A stretch of DNA of 38,254 bases, taken from NCBI GenBank assembly GCA_015061295.1, contig SUWU01000022.1, positions 1-38,254 on the forward strand, in the 5' to 3' direction. Below the pieces are notes generated by a model that saw only the letters and a list, made by a program, of their open reading frames with translations, was not told where the DNA came from and ran no database searches. Shown piece by piece: positions 22,385-30,175 of the stretch (position 1 is the first letter of the stretch; each line of letters begins with the position of its first letter). The DNA is from Lentimicrobiaceae bacterium. Lineage in GTDB: Bacteria; Bacteroidota; Bacteroidia; Bacteroidales; F082. The translations under genes and the position numbers were made by a program.

Positions 22385-24841
22385 ATTGAGGTCTTTAAGG
22401 AATTGTTCGAGAGCCATTTCGTTAGCTACTCTTACCTCACGTTGTTTACTACCTGCGAAAGGTCCTACGATACCTGCTTTCTCAAGTTGGTCGATGATAC
22501 GGCCTGCTCTGTTGTAACCGAGTTTCAACTTACGTTGTAGCATTGAGGTGGAGCCTTGTTGTGTTTGTACTATGATATAAGCAGCTTCTTCGAATAATGG
22601 GTCTCTTTCGTCTGGGTCGAGGTTTTCTTTGCCGCCGCCTTCGTCTTTTTCATCTGGGCAGTCAGGCAGGAGATAAGCGTCGGAGTAGCCTCTTTGAGAG
22701 CCGATGAACTCTGTTATCTCTTCCACTTCAGGCGTGTCGATGAAGGCACATTGCAGACGTACAAGGTCGTTACCTGTTGATAATAGCATGTCGCCTCTAC
22801 CGATGAGTTGGTCGGCACCGTTGGTGTCTAAGATAGTTCCTGAGTCAACACGGGAGATGACGCGGAAAGCGATACGTGCTGGGAAGTTAGCTTTGATAGT
22901 ACCGGTGATGATATTGACAGAAGGACGTTGTGTAGCGATGATAAGGTGAATACCGATAGCACGAGCCAACTGTGCAAGACGTGCGATAGGGGCTTCTACT
23001 TCCTTGCCAGCTGTCATTATTAAGTCGGCAAACTCATCAACGACTAAGACGATATAAGGTAAGAACCTGTGACCGTCGTATGGGTTTAGTCTGCGAGAGA
23101 TGAATTTGGCGTTATATTCTTTTATGGTACGTACTTGTGCGTCTTTCAAAAGTTCGTAGCGGTTATCCATCTCGATACATAATGAGTTGAGTGTGCGAAC
23201 TACTTTTCTCACATCGGTGATGATAGCTTCTTCTGCATCAGGAAGTTTAGCTAAGTAATGACGCTCTATTTTTTTGTAAAGGCTTAACTCCACTTTCTTA
23301 GGATCGACGAGTACAAATTTAAGCTCTGCTGGGTGCTTGCTATATAACAATGATGATATGATAGCGTTGATACCAACGGATTTACCTTGACCGGTGGCAC
23401 CTGCCATGAGAATGTGAGGCATCTTAGCGAGGTCGGCTACATAACTCTCGTTAGAGATAGTCTTGCCGATGCCGAAAGGAAGCTCATAGCCACATTTCTG
23501 GAAACGCTCCGAGCCTAAGATGCTTCTCATAGATACAATCTGAGGCTTCTGATTTGGAACCTCGATACCAACAGTGCCCTTGCCAGGAATAGGAGCTATG
23601 ATACGAATGCCTATTGCTGAGAGACATAATGCGATGTCGTCTTGAAGACCTTTTATCTTTGAGATTCTAACGCCAGCAGCAGGAACTATTTCGTATAATG
23701 TTACGGTAGGACCTATGGTGGCTTTGATCTTATCTATTGATATATTGTAGTTTGCAAGTGTATCGACGATACGTTTCTTGTTGGCTTCTAATTCTTCCCT
23801 GTCAACGCTATTAGAAGACTCACCATAATCTTTTAATAGTTCCAATGGTGGAAGTCTAAAGCTGGAAAGATCGAGTTTCGGGTCGAAGTTGGTGTCTAAA
23901 CCGAAATGTTCGCCTATCTCCTCGGCTTGTTTCTCTTCCGTAGGTTTCGTTATCTCCATGTCAATTTCATCGGAAGTATCGGGAACGGGGACGGGAACGG
24001 GAACGGGGGCTGGGACTGGATCGGTATCATCTTTATGTTCTGGTTCGGAAATTGGATCAAGTTCGAGTGTTATCTCATTGCTTGGAGTCTCAATATGCTT
24101 GACGGTAATAACAACGTCTTCGTCATCCTCGTCATCGTTATCATCGTTATCGTCATTGTCAACGTCATTGTCATTGTCATTGTCAACGTCATTGTCAACG
24201 TCATCGTCCGTTTTAATCTCTCTCTTGATTTCTGGGAATCTGATGTTGAAGGTGTAAATAATGTAAGTCAGGAATATAAAGAATAGTATTATGTAGATGC
24301 CGATATTCTTTATATGAGGTTCTAATAGTTCGTAGATATTCAGTCCAACGATTCCGTAGAATAATTCAGTGTGTTCATTATGTGGTAATATTGTAGCAGT
24401 GAGTAGAGGCACCCATAGAAGGAACATGATGCAGTATTTACATATTGTGACTATTGATATTTTAGGGCCTTTGAAAGTGAGGTTGAGTCCTAATAATAAT
24501 ATGAGGAATATGAGATAAGCAGAGCCTATACCAAAGGCGTATTCGCTTAATCCCATGCCGATATATTCTCCTATATCGCCTGTGATATTATATCCTATGA
24601 GATACGATACGAACGACAGCAATATAAACAAACTCAGCAACATAAAGAAGATGCCGCTGATGATGCTTATTCTAGGGTCTCTTTCTTTTTTACGTTTGCC
24701 TGTCTTGTTGCCTTTGCCTTTGGCTTTACCCTTAGGAGTATCTTTTTTCTTTTCTTTCTTATCTTTTTTGTTTTCCTTTTCGGGAGTAGAAGGCTTCTTT
24801 TCTTCTTTGTCTTCTATAGGTTTGTTTCTATTATAACTCAT
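22370..24841 (-). CDS. ftsK: DNA translocase FtsK/SpoIIIE
   Basis: The 823-residue division-septum motor pumps chromosome dimers toward dif. The order is: a basic Lys-rich N-terminus, about four transmembrane helices (roughly 60-200), and a low-complexity linker with Asp/Asn and Pro/Val repeats (about 210-295). The motor follows, with Walker A GATGQGKS (481-488), FVLVDPKKVEL, VLVVDEFADLIM and ATQRPSVNIITGTIKANFPA. The C-terminal gamma winged helix contains GSTSMLQRKLKLGYNRAGRI. Linker hexamer repeats may vary in length. Its C-terminal MDNE and stop come from a heptamer array. lepB lies 4 bases upstream. Confidence 0.95.
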   Translation of the reverse strand: MSYNRNKPIEDKEEKKPSTPEKENKKDKKEKKKDTPKGKAKGKGNKTGKRKKERDPRISIISGIFFMLLSLFILLSFVSYLIGYNITGDIGEYIGMGLSEYAFGIGSAYLIFLILLLGLNLTFKGPKISIVTICKYCIMFLLWVPLLTATILPHNEHTELFYGIVGLNIYELLEPHIKNIGIYIILFFIFLTYIIYTFNIRFPEIKREIKTDDDVDNDVDNDNDNDVDNDDNDDNDDEDDEDVVITVKHIETPSNEITLELDPISEPEHKDDTDPVPAPVPVPVPVPDTSDEIDMEITKPTEEKQAEEIGEHFGLDTNFDPKLDLSSFRLPPLELLKDYGESSNSVDREELEANKKRIVDTLANYNISIDKIKATIGPTVTLYEIVPAAGVRISKIKGLQDDIALCLSAIGIRIIAPIPGKGTVGIEVPNQKPQIVSMRSILGSERFQKCGYELPFGIGKTISNESYVADLAKMPHILMAGATGQGKSVGINAIISSLLYSKHPAELKFVLVDPKKVELSLYKKIERHYLAKLPDAEEAIITDVRKVVRTLNSLCIEMDNRYELLKDAQVRTIKEYNAKFISRRLNPYDGHRFLPYIVLVVDEFADLIMTAGKEVEAPIARLAQLARAIGIHLIIATQRPSVNIITGTIKANFPARIAFRVISRVDSGTILDTNGADQLIGRGDMLLSTGNDLVRLQCAFIDTPEVEEITEFIGSQRGYSDAYLLPDCPDEKDEGGGKENLDPDERDPLFEEAAYIIVQTQQGSTSMLQRKLKLGYNRAGRIIDQLEKAGIVGPFAGSKQREVRVANEMALEQFLKDLNMDNE
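23980..24019 (-). repeat. Hexamer repeat in ftsK encoding Pro-Val dipeptides
   Basis: GGGAAC and GGGGAC hexamers on the plus strand encode PVPVPVPVP on the minus strand, in the linker of FtsK. Related GTACCC hexamers occur in the DUF5683 gene. Confidence 0.8.
24121..24208 (-). repeat. Hexamer repeat in ftsK encoding an Asp/Asn/Val-rich tract
   Basis: GTCATT, GTCAAC and GTTATC hexamers encode a tract of DVDNDN and DDNDD type in the FtsK linker. The same GTCATT hexamer forms an intergenic array at 29620-29643. Confidence 0.85.
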
Positions 24842-24845
24842 AATC

Positions 24846-26354
24846 TCAATCTACAAATCTGAATGTTTTGTTAAAACGAATCTTACCAGTGTTTTTATCG
24901 ATGGAAAGCCATACGAATACAGGTTTCCCTACTATATGGTCGATAGGTACGTAGCCCCAGAATCGCGAGTCTTGAGAGTTATGTCTGTTGTCGCCCATCA
25001 TCCAGTAGTAATCCATTTTGAAGGTATATTCGTCTGTTTCTTCTCCGTTGATATAAATCTTTCCGTCTTTAATCTTCATGTCATTGAGTTCGTAAGCTCT
25101 TATCACTCTGTCGTAAAGTGCTATGTTCTCAGGATTTATCTTCACCGTAACACCTTCTTGAGGTATCACGATAGGCCCGAAGTTATCGGCGTTCCATTTG
25201 AAATGTGTAGTGTCGTTAGGGAAGATGTCTTCCGACACCTCTGTTCCTGCTTTTGCTATTCTTCTTTCTACTGATTTTACGAAAGGCAATTTTCTAAATT
25301 CTTCAGCGATGTCGGCTGTCATGTTGAAAATCAGTTCGTCAGCGTGGGCTGTTCTGTATCCTTCTGTGATGTTATATTTCTCTAATATCTTAGGGTTGAT
25401 GCCGTTGCTCGTAATCTTTACGATATAATTATGTTGCATCTCTTCTGGCTGTTCGCCTATCTCACCATTGATATAGACTACGCCGTCTATTATCTGTAAG
25501 GTGTCGCCTGGCATCGCGATAAGACGTTTGACGTAGTTCTCTCTTTTATCGACAGGTCGTGTGATGATGTCGCCAAATTGTTGCTTGTCGCTCATCACCT
25601 TGTCTCTTCCAAAATAACGGCATAATTGATAGAAAGTGACGTTGCTTTGAAATACCTCGCTTACTGTATCACCAGCAGGAAAGTTGAAGACTATAGGGTC
25701 GTTGCGCTTTATCTCTGTTGTGCCAGGAAGTCGCTTATATGGAAGCTGAGGCTTCTCTATATAAGATTTCGCTGTCTTAGACCATGGTAAGGTGTGATGT
25801 ACGAAAGGGAAAGAGAGTGGTGTGTTAGGGATGCGAGGTCCGTAGCCTAACTTGCTTACTACAAGATAATCGCCTACTAACAATGACTTTTCCATACTTG
25901 ATGATGGAATGGTGTACATCTCTATCATGAAAGTCCTTATTATCAAGGCTGCGACTATAGCCCATACTATGGAATCTAACCAATCACGAACTGTGCTTTT
26001 CTTGGGATATTCTGTCACTCTCGGGTCGCTGTATGTTGAGCCTTGAATACTGACTATCGGGAAGAAAATAAATGGTACAACGGCAGCGCATACTATCTCC
26101 CATATCTTAAATCTTCCAAATGATTTAGCTAAGTCGATGAACATTAACATTATAGTGAAGAAATTGAGATATGGTATTATCAGTAAAAGATACCACCACC
26201 ATTTTGTGTCGTCAACGATTTTCGACAGAATATATAAATTGTAATATGGTATTATGGAATAAAATCCTTTATAACCTGCTCTCTCAAAGAGTTTCCAACA
26301 GAAAGCGATAGGTATTGTAAATAATGCAGGTACTAATAATATGAATGCTAACAT
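24846..26354 (-). CDS. lepB: Signal peptidase I, large form
   Basis: The 502-residue membrane protease cleaves Sec signal peptides. It has an N-terminal region with three transmembrane segments (1-100) that resembles DUF5684-type extensions of Bacteroidota LepB, then the catalytic module. The nucleophile is Ser153 in IPSSSMEKSLLVGD. The general base is Lys276 in NYVKRLIAMPGD. The box GDNRHNSQDSRFWG lies near the C-terminus. An insert of about 150 residues between the catalytic boxes is normal for this phylum. It sits 13 bases after dapB and 4 bases before ftsK, in a probable operon. Confidence 0.94.
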   Translation of the reverse strand: MLAFILLVPALFTIPIAFCWKLFERAGYKGFYSIIPYYNLYILSKIVDDTKWWWYLLLIIPYLNFFTIMLMFIDLAKSFGRFKIWEIVCAAVVPFIFFPIVSIQGSTYSDPRVTEYPKKSTVRDWLDSIVWAIVAALIIRTFMIEMYTIPSSSMEKSLLVGDYLVVSKLGYGPRIPNTPLSFPFVHHTLPWSKTAKSYIEKPQLPYKRLPGTTEIKRNDPIVFNFPAGDTVSEVFQSNVTFYQLCRYFGRDKVMSDKQQFGDIITRPVDKRENYVKRLIAMPGDTLQIIDGVVYINGEIGEQPEEMQHNYIVKITSNGINPKILEKYNITEGYRTAHADELIFNMTADIAEEFRKLPFVKSVERRIAKAGTEVSEDIFPNDTTHFKWNADNFGPIVIPQEGVTVKINPENIALYDRVIRAYELNDMKIKDGKIYINGEETDEYTFKMDYYWMMGDNRHNSQDSRFWGYVPIDHIVGKPVFVWLSIDKNTGKIRFNKTFRFVD

Positions 26355-26367
26355 GGTTTAATATTTT

Positions 26368-27108
26368 TTAACAGTTTAATAAGTCGTTCATTGTATATAT
26401 CCCTTTTTTGCCGATGAGAAATTCTGCGGCGACGACAGCTCCTGTGGCAAATCCTTTTCTGCTAAAAGCCTCGTGACGAACTTGTATCACATCGCAATCG
26501 GATTCTGCTTTAACCTCATGAATGCCGAAGACGTCACCCTCACGAATAGCATCTATCGGTAACACATCGTTCATTGTACATTGTTCATTATCCATTGTAC
26601 ATTGATTTACTTTCCAAGAATTGTAATTGTTGTTATTCTCGATAATATCTTCAGCGAGTCTCACTGCTGTTCCACTTGGCTTATCTATCTTATGAATGTG
26701 ATGAGTCTCGGTGAGACTTAATTTATAATCATATTTTTCTGTTATCTTAGCGAGTTGCTTGTTGAGCAAGAACATGATGTTCATTCCTATGCTGAAGTTA
26801 GGAGCGTAAAATAAGGCCTGATTTTCTTTCTTGCATCGAGCCTTCACATCGTTAAGATGTTCGTACCAGCCTGTTGTGCCGCATACCACAGGAATGTTCA
26901 TGTTGAAGCATAAGTTTATGTTTTCTAATGCTGTCGCTGGCGTGCTGAACTCTATTGCGACCGTTTCATGAGTCTCTGAGTCACTGAGTCTCTGAATCTC
27001 TAAGTCTTTATCTTTGTCAATTCTCGCTATTATCTCATGTCCACGTTGCAGAGCTATTCTCTCTACTTCGTGTCCCATTTTGCCATATCCTAATAATATA
27101 ATTTTCAT
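26368..27108 (-). CDS. dapB: 4-hydroxy-tetrahydrodipicolinate reductase
   Basis: This enzyme uses NAD(P)H to reduce the product of DapA in lysine and diaminopimelate synthesis. The 246 residues show GYGKMGHEVERIA (7-19) for cofactor binding, VVCGTTGW (74-81), YAPNFSIGMN (101-110), ETHHIHKIDKPSGTA (134-148) and the C-terminal RHEAFSRKGFATGA. Two tracts appear to be repeat-derived. Residues 35-48 (DLEIQRLSDSETHE) come from octamers, and residues 167-180 (VNQCTMDNEQCTMN) from five heptamers. Both lie at loop positions between conserved motifs. Despite them, all the key motifs are intact, so the enzyme is expected to work. Confidence 0.93.
   Translation of the reverse strand: MKIILLGYGKMGHEVERIALQRGHEIIARIDKDKDLEIQRLSDSETHETVAIEFSTPATALENINLCFNMNIPVVCGTTGWYEHLNDVKARCKKENQALFYAPNFSIGMNIMFLLNKQLAKITEKYDYKLSLTETHHIHKIDKPSGTAVRLAEDIIENNNNYNSWKVNQCTMDNEQCTMNDVLPIDAIREGDVFGIHEVKAESDCDVIQVRHEAFSRKGFATGAVVAAEFLIGKKGIYTMNDLLNC
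26569..26610 (-). repeat. Heptamer array (CATTGTA type) inside dapB
   Basis: The plus strand reads TTCATTG, TACATTG, TTCATTA, TCCATTG, TACATTG, with period 7. The coding strand gives NQCTMDNEQCTMN. Confidence 0.82.
26962..27006 (-). repeat. Octamer array (AGTCTCTG type) inside dapB
   Basis: The plus strand units are TGAGTCTC, TGAGTCAC, TGAGTCTC, TGAATCTC and TAAGTC, with period 8. This is the octamer family found between genes at 10686, 14644 and 29465. Here the unit variants leave the coding frame open. Confidence 0.85.
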
Positions 27109-27113
27109 GTAAC

Positions 27114-27713
27114 TTAAAATTTAAACTTTAGAGAAACACCATAATTATTCCCGTACCCGTACCCATTCCCGTACCCGTACCCATCTCCCGTACCCATCTC
27201 CCAATAGGCGTAATTGGTCTGTATCATGGGTTCTACTTTTAATGTCAAGTCATCGCTGATGTCATATTCAAAGAAATGAGCATCGACGGTTGCATCAATG
27301 ATGTTGATTCCGTACCATAACGCCATGATAATCCAGCTTAGTTCCATGTTACGTCGATAGTAATCTCTGATAGTTATGAGATTCTCTGATGAGTATTTGT
27401 TGGCTAATTCTTTCGTTGCTTCGTTAACATTTGTCTTGGTTCCGCTTTTGTAATCGAAGGCATCTCTGTAAGTTCTGTATTCGTTTCCGTTGGTGTTTGC
27501 GAAGTAGAAGATGGTCCCGATGCCGGCATATACGATAGGTATTTTCCAATATTTTTTGTTGTAGGCCTGACCTAATCCTGGTAGCACAGCCGAATATAAA
27601 GTAGCTCTTTTGGGGTTGTGTTTCTTCTCTACGACGATGCTATCGTTTTTAGCAGAAACGCTACCCAAAGAGATAGTGATAATCAATAAAAATAATGAAA
27701 GACGTTTTAACAT
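27114..27713 (-). CDS. DUF5683 family membrane protein
   Basis: The 199 residues have a signal-like N-terminus (MLKRLSLFLLIITISLGSVSA). The DUF5683 core follows: NPKRATLYSAVLPGLGQAYN, KKYWKIPIVYAGIGTIFYFA, YRTYRDAFDYK, YRRNMELSWIIMALWYGINI and IDATVDAHFFEYDIS. The family is conserved beside parB in Bacteroidota, as here (6 bases from parB), but its function is unknown. The C-terminus carries a Gly/Tyr/Asn tract (GYGYGNGYGYGNNYG) made by GTACCC-type hexamer repeats, followed by a final strand VSLKFKF. Confidence 0.85.
   Translation of the reverse strand: MLKRLSLFLLIITISLGSVSAKNDSIVVEKKHNPKRATLYSAVLPGLGQAYNKKYWKIPIVYAGIGTIFYFANTNGNEYRTYRDAFDYKSGTKTNVNEATKELANKYSSENLITIRDYYRRNMELSWIIMALWYGINIIDATVDAHFFEYDISDDLTLKVEPMIQTNYAYWEMGTGDGYGYGNGYGYGNNYGVSLKFKF
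27150..27202 (-). repeat. Hexamer repeat in the DUF5683 gene encoding Gly-Tyr units
   Basis: CCCGTA, CCCATT and CCCATCT-type units on the plus strand encode GYGYGNGYGYG near the protein's C-terminus. Confidence 0.8.
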
Positions 27714-27719
27714 TTAGAA

Positions 27720-28616
27720 TTAGTTTTTGTTGATTAGAGATATAAGTCTTTCAAAGTCTTCATCATTTTTAAAGTTGATAGTGATAGAACCTTTACCTTT
27801 GTTGTTGCGGTCGATTTTAACTTTTGTATTCAGTGATTTAGATAGGTTGTCGGCGTGTGTTATAAACGACAGAGGTAATACGTTCTTTTGTTTTTTAGTC
27901 TTAATGCTTTTTGTGTTAAGGGAGCGTACTAGTTCTTCTACCTGTCTCACGCTGAGGTCTTTGTCTATTATCTCTTTTAATATGATAAGTTGTTTTGCCT
28001 TATCGTCGATATTTATTATAGCGCGGGCATGACCCATGCTGATGAAGTCGTCGCGTAGGGCTACTTGTACCTCAGGGGGTAATTTGAGCAAACGGAGGAA
28101 GTTGGTCACAGTGCTTCTATCTTTTCCTACTTTCTCGCTCAGCTGTTCTTGTGATAGTTGGCATTCTTCCAACAGACGTTGGTAAGAAAGAGCTATCTCA
28201 ATGGCGTTGAGACCTTCGCGGTGTGTGTTCTCGATGAGAGCCATTTCGAGCATCTGCTCATCGTTGGCTACACGGATAAACACAGGTATCGTCTTGAGAC
28301 CAGCGAGCTTCGATGCGCGCAGACGACGCTCGCCAGAGATAAGCTGATATTTGTCGCGACCCATCTTTCTCACTGTGACAGGCTGTATCACACCTTGTGT
28401 CTTTATCGACTCTGCGAGTTCTTGAAGAGCGGCTTCGTCAAAGTCGGTTCTCGGTTGAAATGGGTTCGCTTCTATGTGGTCTATGTTTAACTCGGCTACT
28501 GCTCCTGCGACGTAGTTGCCCGATATATCTGATGAGGTGATGTCGGTCTCAGGGCTTTGTAAGATGGCATCTAAACCTCTACCTAATCCTCTTTTCTTGT
28601 TATTCGTTATTGACAT
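27720..28616 (-). CDS. parB: Chromosome partitioning protein ParB
   Basis: This 298-residue CTPase clamp loads at parS and spreads to guide chromosome segregation. The N-terminal domain has NPFQPRTDFDEAALQELAES and the CTP-binding GERRLRASKLAG. ALIENTHREGLNAIEIALSY and the helix-turn-helix QEQLSEKVGKDRSTVTNFLR follow. The C-terminal dimer domain ends with NFKNDEDFERLISLINKN. It overlaps the parA end by 17 bases. No parS-like TGTTTCACGTGAAACA was seen in the window. Confidence 0.95.
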   Translation of the reverse strand: MSITNNKKRGLGRGLDAILQSPETDITSSDISGNYVAGAVAELNIDHIEANPFQPRTDFDEAALQELAESIKTQGVIQPVTVRKMGRDKYQLISGERRLRASKLAGLKTIPVFIRVANDEQMLEMALIENTHREGLNAIEIALSYQRLLEECQLSQEQLSEKVGKDRSTVTNFLRLLKLPPEVQVALRDDFISMGHARAIINIDDKAKQLIILKEIIDKDLSVRQVEELVRSLNTKSIKTKKQKNVLPLSFITHADNLSKSLNTKVKIDRNNKGKGSITINFKNDEDFERLISLINKN

Positions 28617-29379
28617 TATCGTTTCTCTTTAAGATTTCTCTTGCTAAATTAAGATAATTGATAGCTCCCGAACTCGTCGCATCGTGCATGATGACAGTCT
28701 GCCCGAAACTTGGAGCCTCGCTGAGACGTGTGTTGACATTGATGATGGTATCGAATACCATGGTCTGAAAATGCTTCTTTACTTCTTCAACAACTTGCTT
28801 CGATATTCTCGTTCTTGTGTCGAACATCGTTAACAAGATGCCTTCGATGTCAAGGTTGGGATTGAATCTGCTTTGGACAATTTTGATGGTGTTGAGAAGC
28901 TTGCCGAGACCTTCAAGTGCGAAGTATTGGCACTGAACAGGAATGATGACGGAGTCGGATGCGGTGAGAGCATTGACGGTGATAAGTCCTAATGAAGGAG
29001 AACAATCTATGATGATATAGTCGTATTCTTCCTTTATCGAGGATAAGGTGTCGCTCATCATTCTCTCACGTTGTGGAAGATTGATAATCTCTATCTCAGC
29101 ACCTACCAAGTCGATATGTGCTGGTAGAAGATAAAGATTAGGCGTCTCCGTCTCTTTGATGACACTCTTTGGGTCTATATTATCAATGATACATTCATAA
29201 ATGCTGCCATCAATTTCCTTAGGATCGAAACCTACGCCTGAGGTGGAGTTGGCTTGTGGATCTGCGTCAATGAGCAACGTCTTATGTTCTAAAACAGCTA
29301 AACTTGCAGCTAAGTTGATGGCTGTGGTGGTCTTCCCAACACCGCCTTTCTGATTTGCTATCGCTATTATCTTTCCCAT
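28600..29379 (-). CDS. parA: Chromosome partitioning ATPase ParA (Soj)
   Basis: This 259-residue deviant Walker ATPase works with ParB in origin segregation. It starts MGKIIAIANQKGGVGKTTTA, with the P-loop KGGVGKTT at 11-18. DADPQANST, DYIIIDCSPSLGLITVNAL and PVQCQYFALEGLGKLL follow. There is no N-terminal helix-turn-helix, as usual for chromosomal Soj. A TATCTTTG promoter box lies 25 bases upstream. It is the first gene of the run parA-parB-DUF5683-dapB-lepB-ftsK-LolA-like, an order familiar from Bacteroidota. Confidence 0.96.
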   Translation of the reverse strand: MGKIIAIANQKGGVGKTTTAINLAASLAVLEHKTLLIDADPQANSTSGVGFDPKEIDGSIYECIIDNIDPKSVIKETETPNLYLLPAHIDLVGAEIEIINLPQRERMMSDTLSSIKEEYDYIIIDCSPSLGLITVNALTASDSVIIPVQCQYFALEGLGKLLNTIKIVQSRFNPNLDIEGILLTMFDTRTRISKQVVEEVKKHFQTMVFDTIINVNTRLSEAPSFGQTVIMHDATSSGAINYLNLAREILKRNDNVNNE

Positions 29380-29403
29380 CTATTGTCTTTTATTATTAAA
29401 CTA

Positions 29404-29411
29404 CAAAGATA
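29404..29411 (-). promoter_or_regulatory. -7 promoter box for the parA operon
   Basis: TATCTTTG on the minus strand matches TAnnTTTG, 25 bases upstream of the parA ATG. Confidence 0.55.
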
Positions 29412-29464
29412 TAATTTTTATTGTAAAAATTAATAATGTACAAAGAGAAGTTATCAACAATTTT

Positions 29465-29517
29465 AAGTCACTAAGTCACTAAGTCACTAAGTCACTAAGT
29501 CACCAAGTCGCTGAGAC
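29465..29517. repeat. Intergenic octamer array (AAGTCACT type)
   Basis: Five consecutive units AAGTCACT or AAGTCACC are followed by AAGTCGCT and GAGAC. It is the most regular octamer array of the window. It lies between parA and the DUF3276 terminator. Confidence 0.9.
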
Positions 29518-29557
29518 AATGAGTTGACGAACAAAAACTATGCATTATAAATTATGA

Positions 29558-29592
29558 ATAAAAAAAGAGCTGCCATCATTTTAGCAGCTCCT
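29558..29592 (-). terminator. Rho-independent terminator after the DUF3276 gene
   Basis: The stem GAGCTGC (29567-29573) pairs with GCAGCTC (29584-29590), with a 10-base loop. On the minus strand it is followed by a run of seven or more T. It ends transcription from 30045. Its stem resembles the terminator at 18562. Confidence 0.85.
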
Positions 29593-29619
29593 TATTCTAA
29601 TTTTCAATTCTTATCTGTA

Positions 29620-29648
29620 CATTGTCATTGTCATTGTCATTGTACATT
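29620..29648. repeat. Hexamer array next to the DUF3276 stop codon
   Basis: Four ATTGTC hexamers and an ATTGTACATT end lie directly after the stop codon. This is the same hexamer that encodes the Asp/Asn tract of ftsK. Confidence 0.8.
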
Positions 29649-29999
29649 TTATTTGTCAAGTTCGTCAAACCACGCATCGATAGATCTGTCGTCGTCAAAT
29701 TCTTCATGTTTTGGCTCATCGAAATATCCGTCAGGATATTCTCCTGTCTCAATGAAATTTAATGTCTCTTTCAATGCGTTGCTGAACTTCTCAAAATCTT
29801 CTTTGTATAAGAATAATTTGTGTTTCTCATAGAAAAAACGATTTTGCTCGTTGCTAAAACGACGCTTGCTCTCAGTGATGGTCATGTATTTCTCGTCACC
29901 TTTTGTCGTTTTTACATCAAAAAAATAAGTACGCTTACCAGCACGTATTGCCCTCGAAAACAATTCATCATGATTGTTCATCTTTTCGTTATCTTCCAT
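29649..29999 (-). CDS. DUF3276 / PUR-alpha-like nucleic-acid-binding protein
   Basis: About 116 residues from the chosen ATG (MEDNEKMNNHDELFSRAIRA). The core AGKRTYFFDVKTTKGDEKYM, TITESKRRF and HKLFLYKEDFEKFSNALKET matches DUF3276, a bacterial relative of eukaryotic PUR-alpha domains that bind single-stranded nucleic acids. The tail is acidic (EHEEFDDDRS type). A longer frame to 30086 is open, but its 5' part would lie upstream of the promoter box at 30045-30052, so 29999 is the better start. It is transcribed alone and closed by a strong terminator. Confidence 0.82.
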   Translation of the reverse strand: MEDNEKMNNHDELFSRAIRAGKRTYFFDVKTTKGDEKYMTITESKRRFSNEQNRFFYEKHKLFLYKEDFEKFSNALKETLNFIETGEYPDGYFDEPKHEEFDDDRSIDAWFDELDK

Positions 30000-30044
30000 A
30001 CTTTCATCTAAATTTTTATGTTCAACGAATGAATTTTGATTTGA

Positions 30045-30052
30045 CAAAAATA
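30045..30052 (-). promoter_or_regulatory. -7 promoter box for the DUF3276 gene
   Basis: TATTTTTG on the minus strand matches TAnnTTTG, 45 bases before the chosen start at 29999. It rules out starts further upstream if it is used. Confidence 0.55.
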
Positions 30053-30144
30053 AGAAAAAATCTGTTTTGTAAATTTTTTTTTTCATTTTGTTTAAATCTT
30101 TTTAGAAATTAACTTTTTTCTCTCTTTCTCCTTGAAAAAATTCA

Positions 30145-30152
30145 TAACTTTG
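30145..30152 (+). promoter_or_regulatory. -7 promoter box for the DnaQ-like gene
   Basis: TAACTTTG matches TAnnTTTG, 23 bases upstream of the ATG at 30176. It is divergent from the DUF3276 promoter. Confidence 0.55.
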
Positions 30153-30175
30153 GCATCTTAATTAATAGATTTATT

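Noticed and set aside
23889..24286. Open frames on the plus strand opposite the ftsK linker (Ser/Thr-rich and Val/Ile-rich)
   Set aside because: They are mirror images of the hexamer repeats in ftsK; they show no start context, domain or codon pattern of a real gene.
27720..29379. parS site near parAB
   Set aside because: I looked for TGTTTCACGTGAAACA-like palindromes in this region and saw none.
29451..29459. TTATCAACA upstream of parA as a DnaA box and possible origin
   Set aside because: It is a single box with one mismatch, without a cluster or an AT-rich unwinding pattern distinct from the background; not enough to propose an origin.
29465..29517. Regular short repeats as a possible CRISPR array
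   Set aside because: Units are 8 bases long and directly adjacent, with no unique spacers; there are no cas genes in the window.
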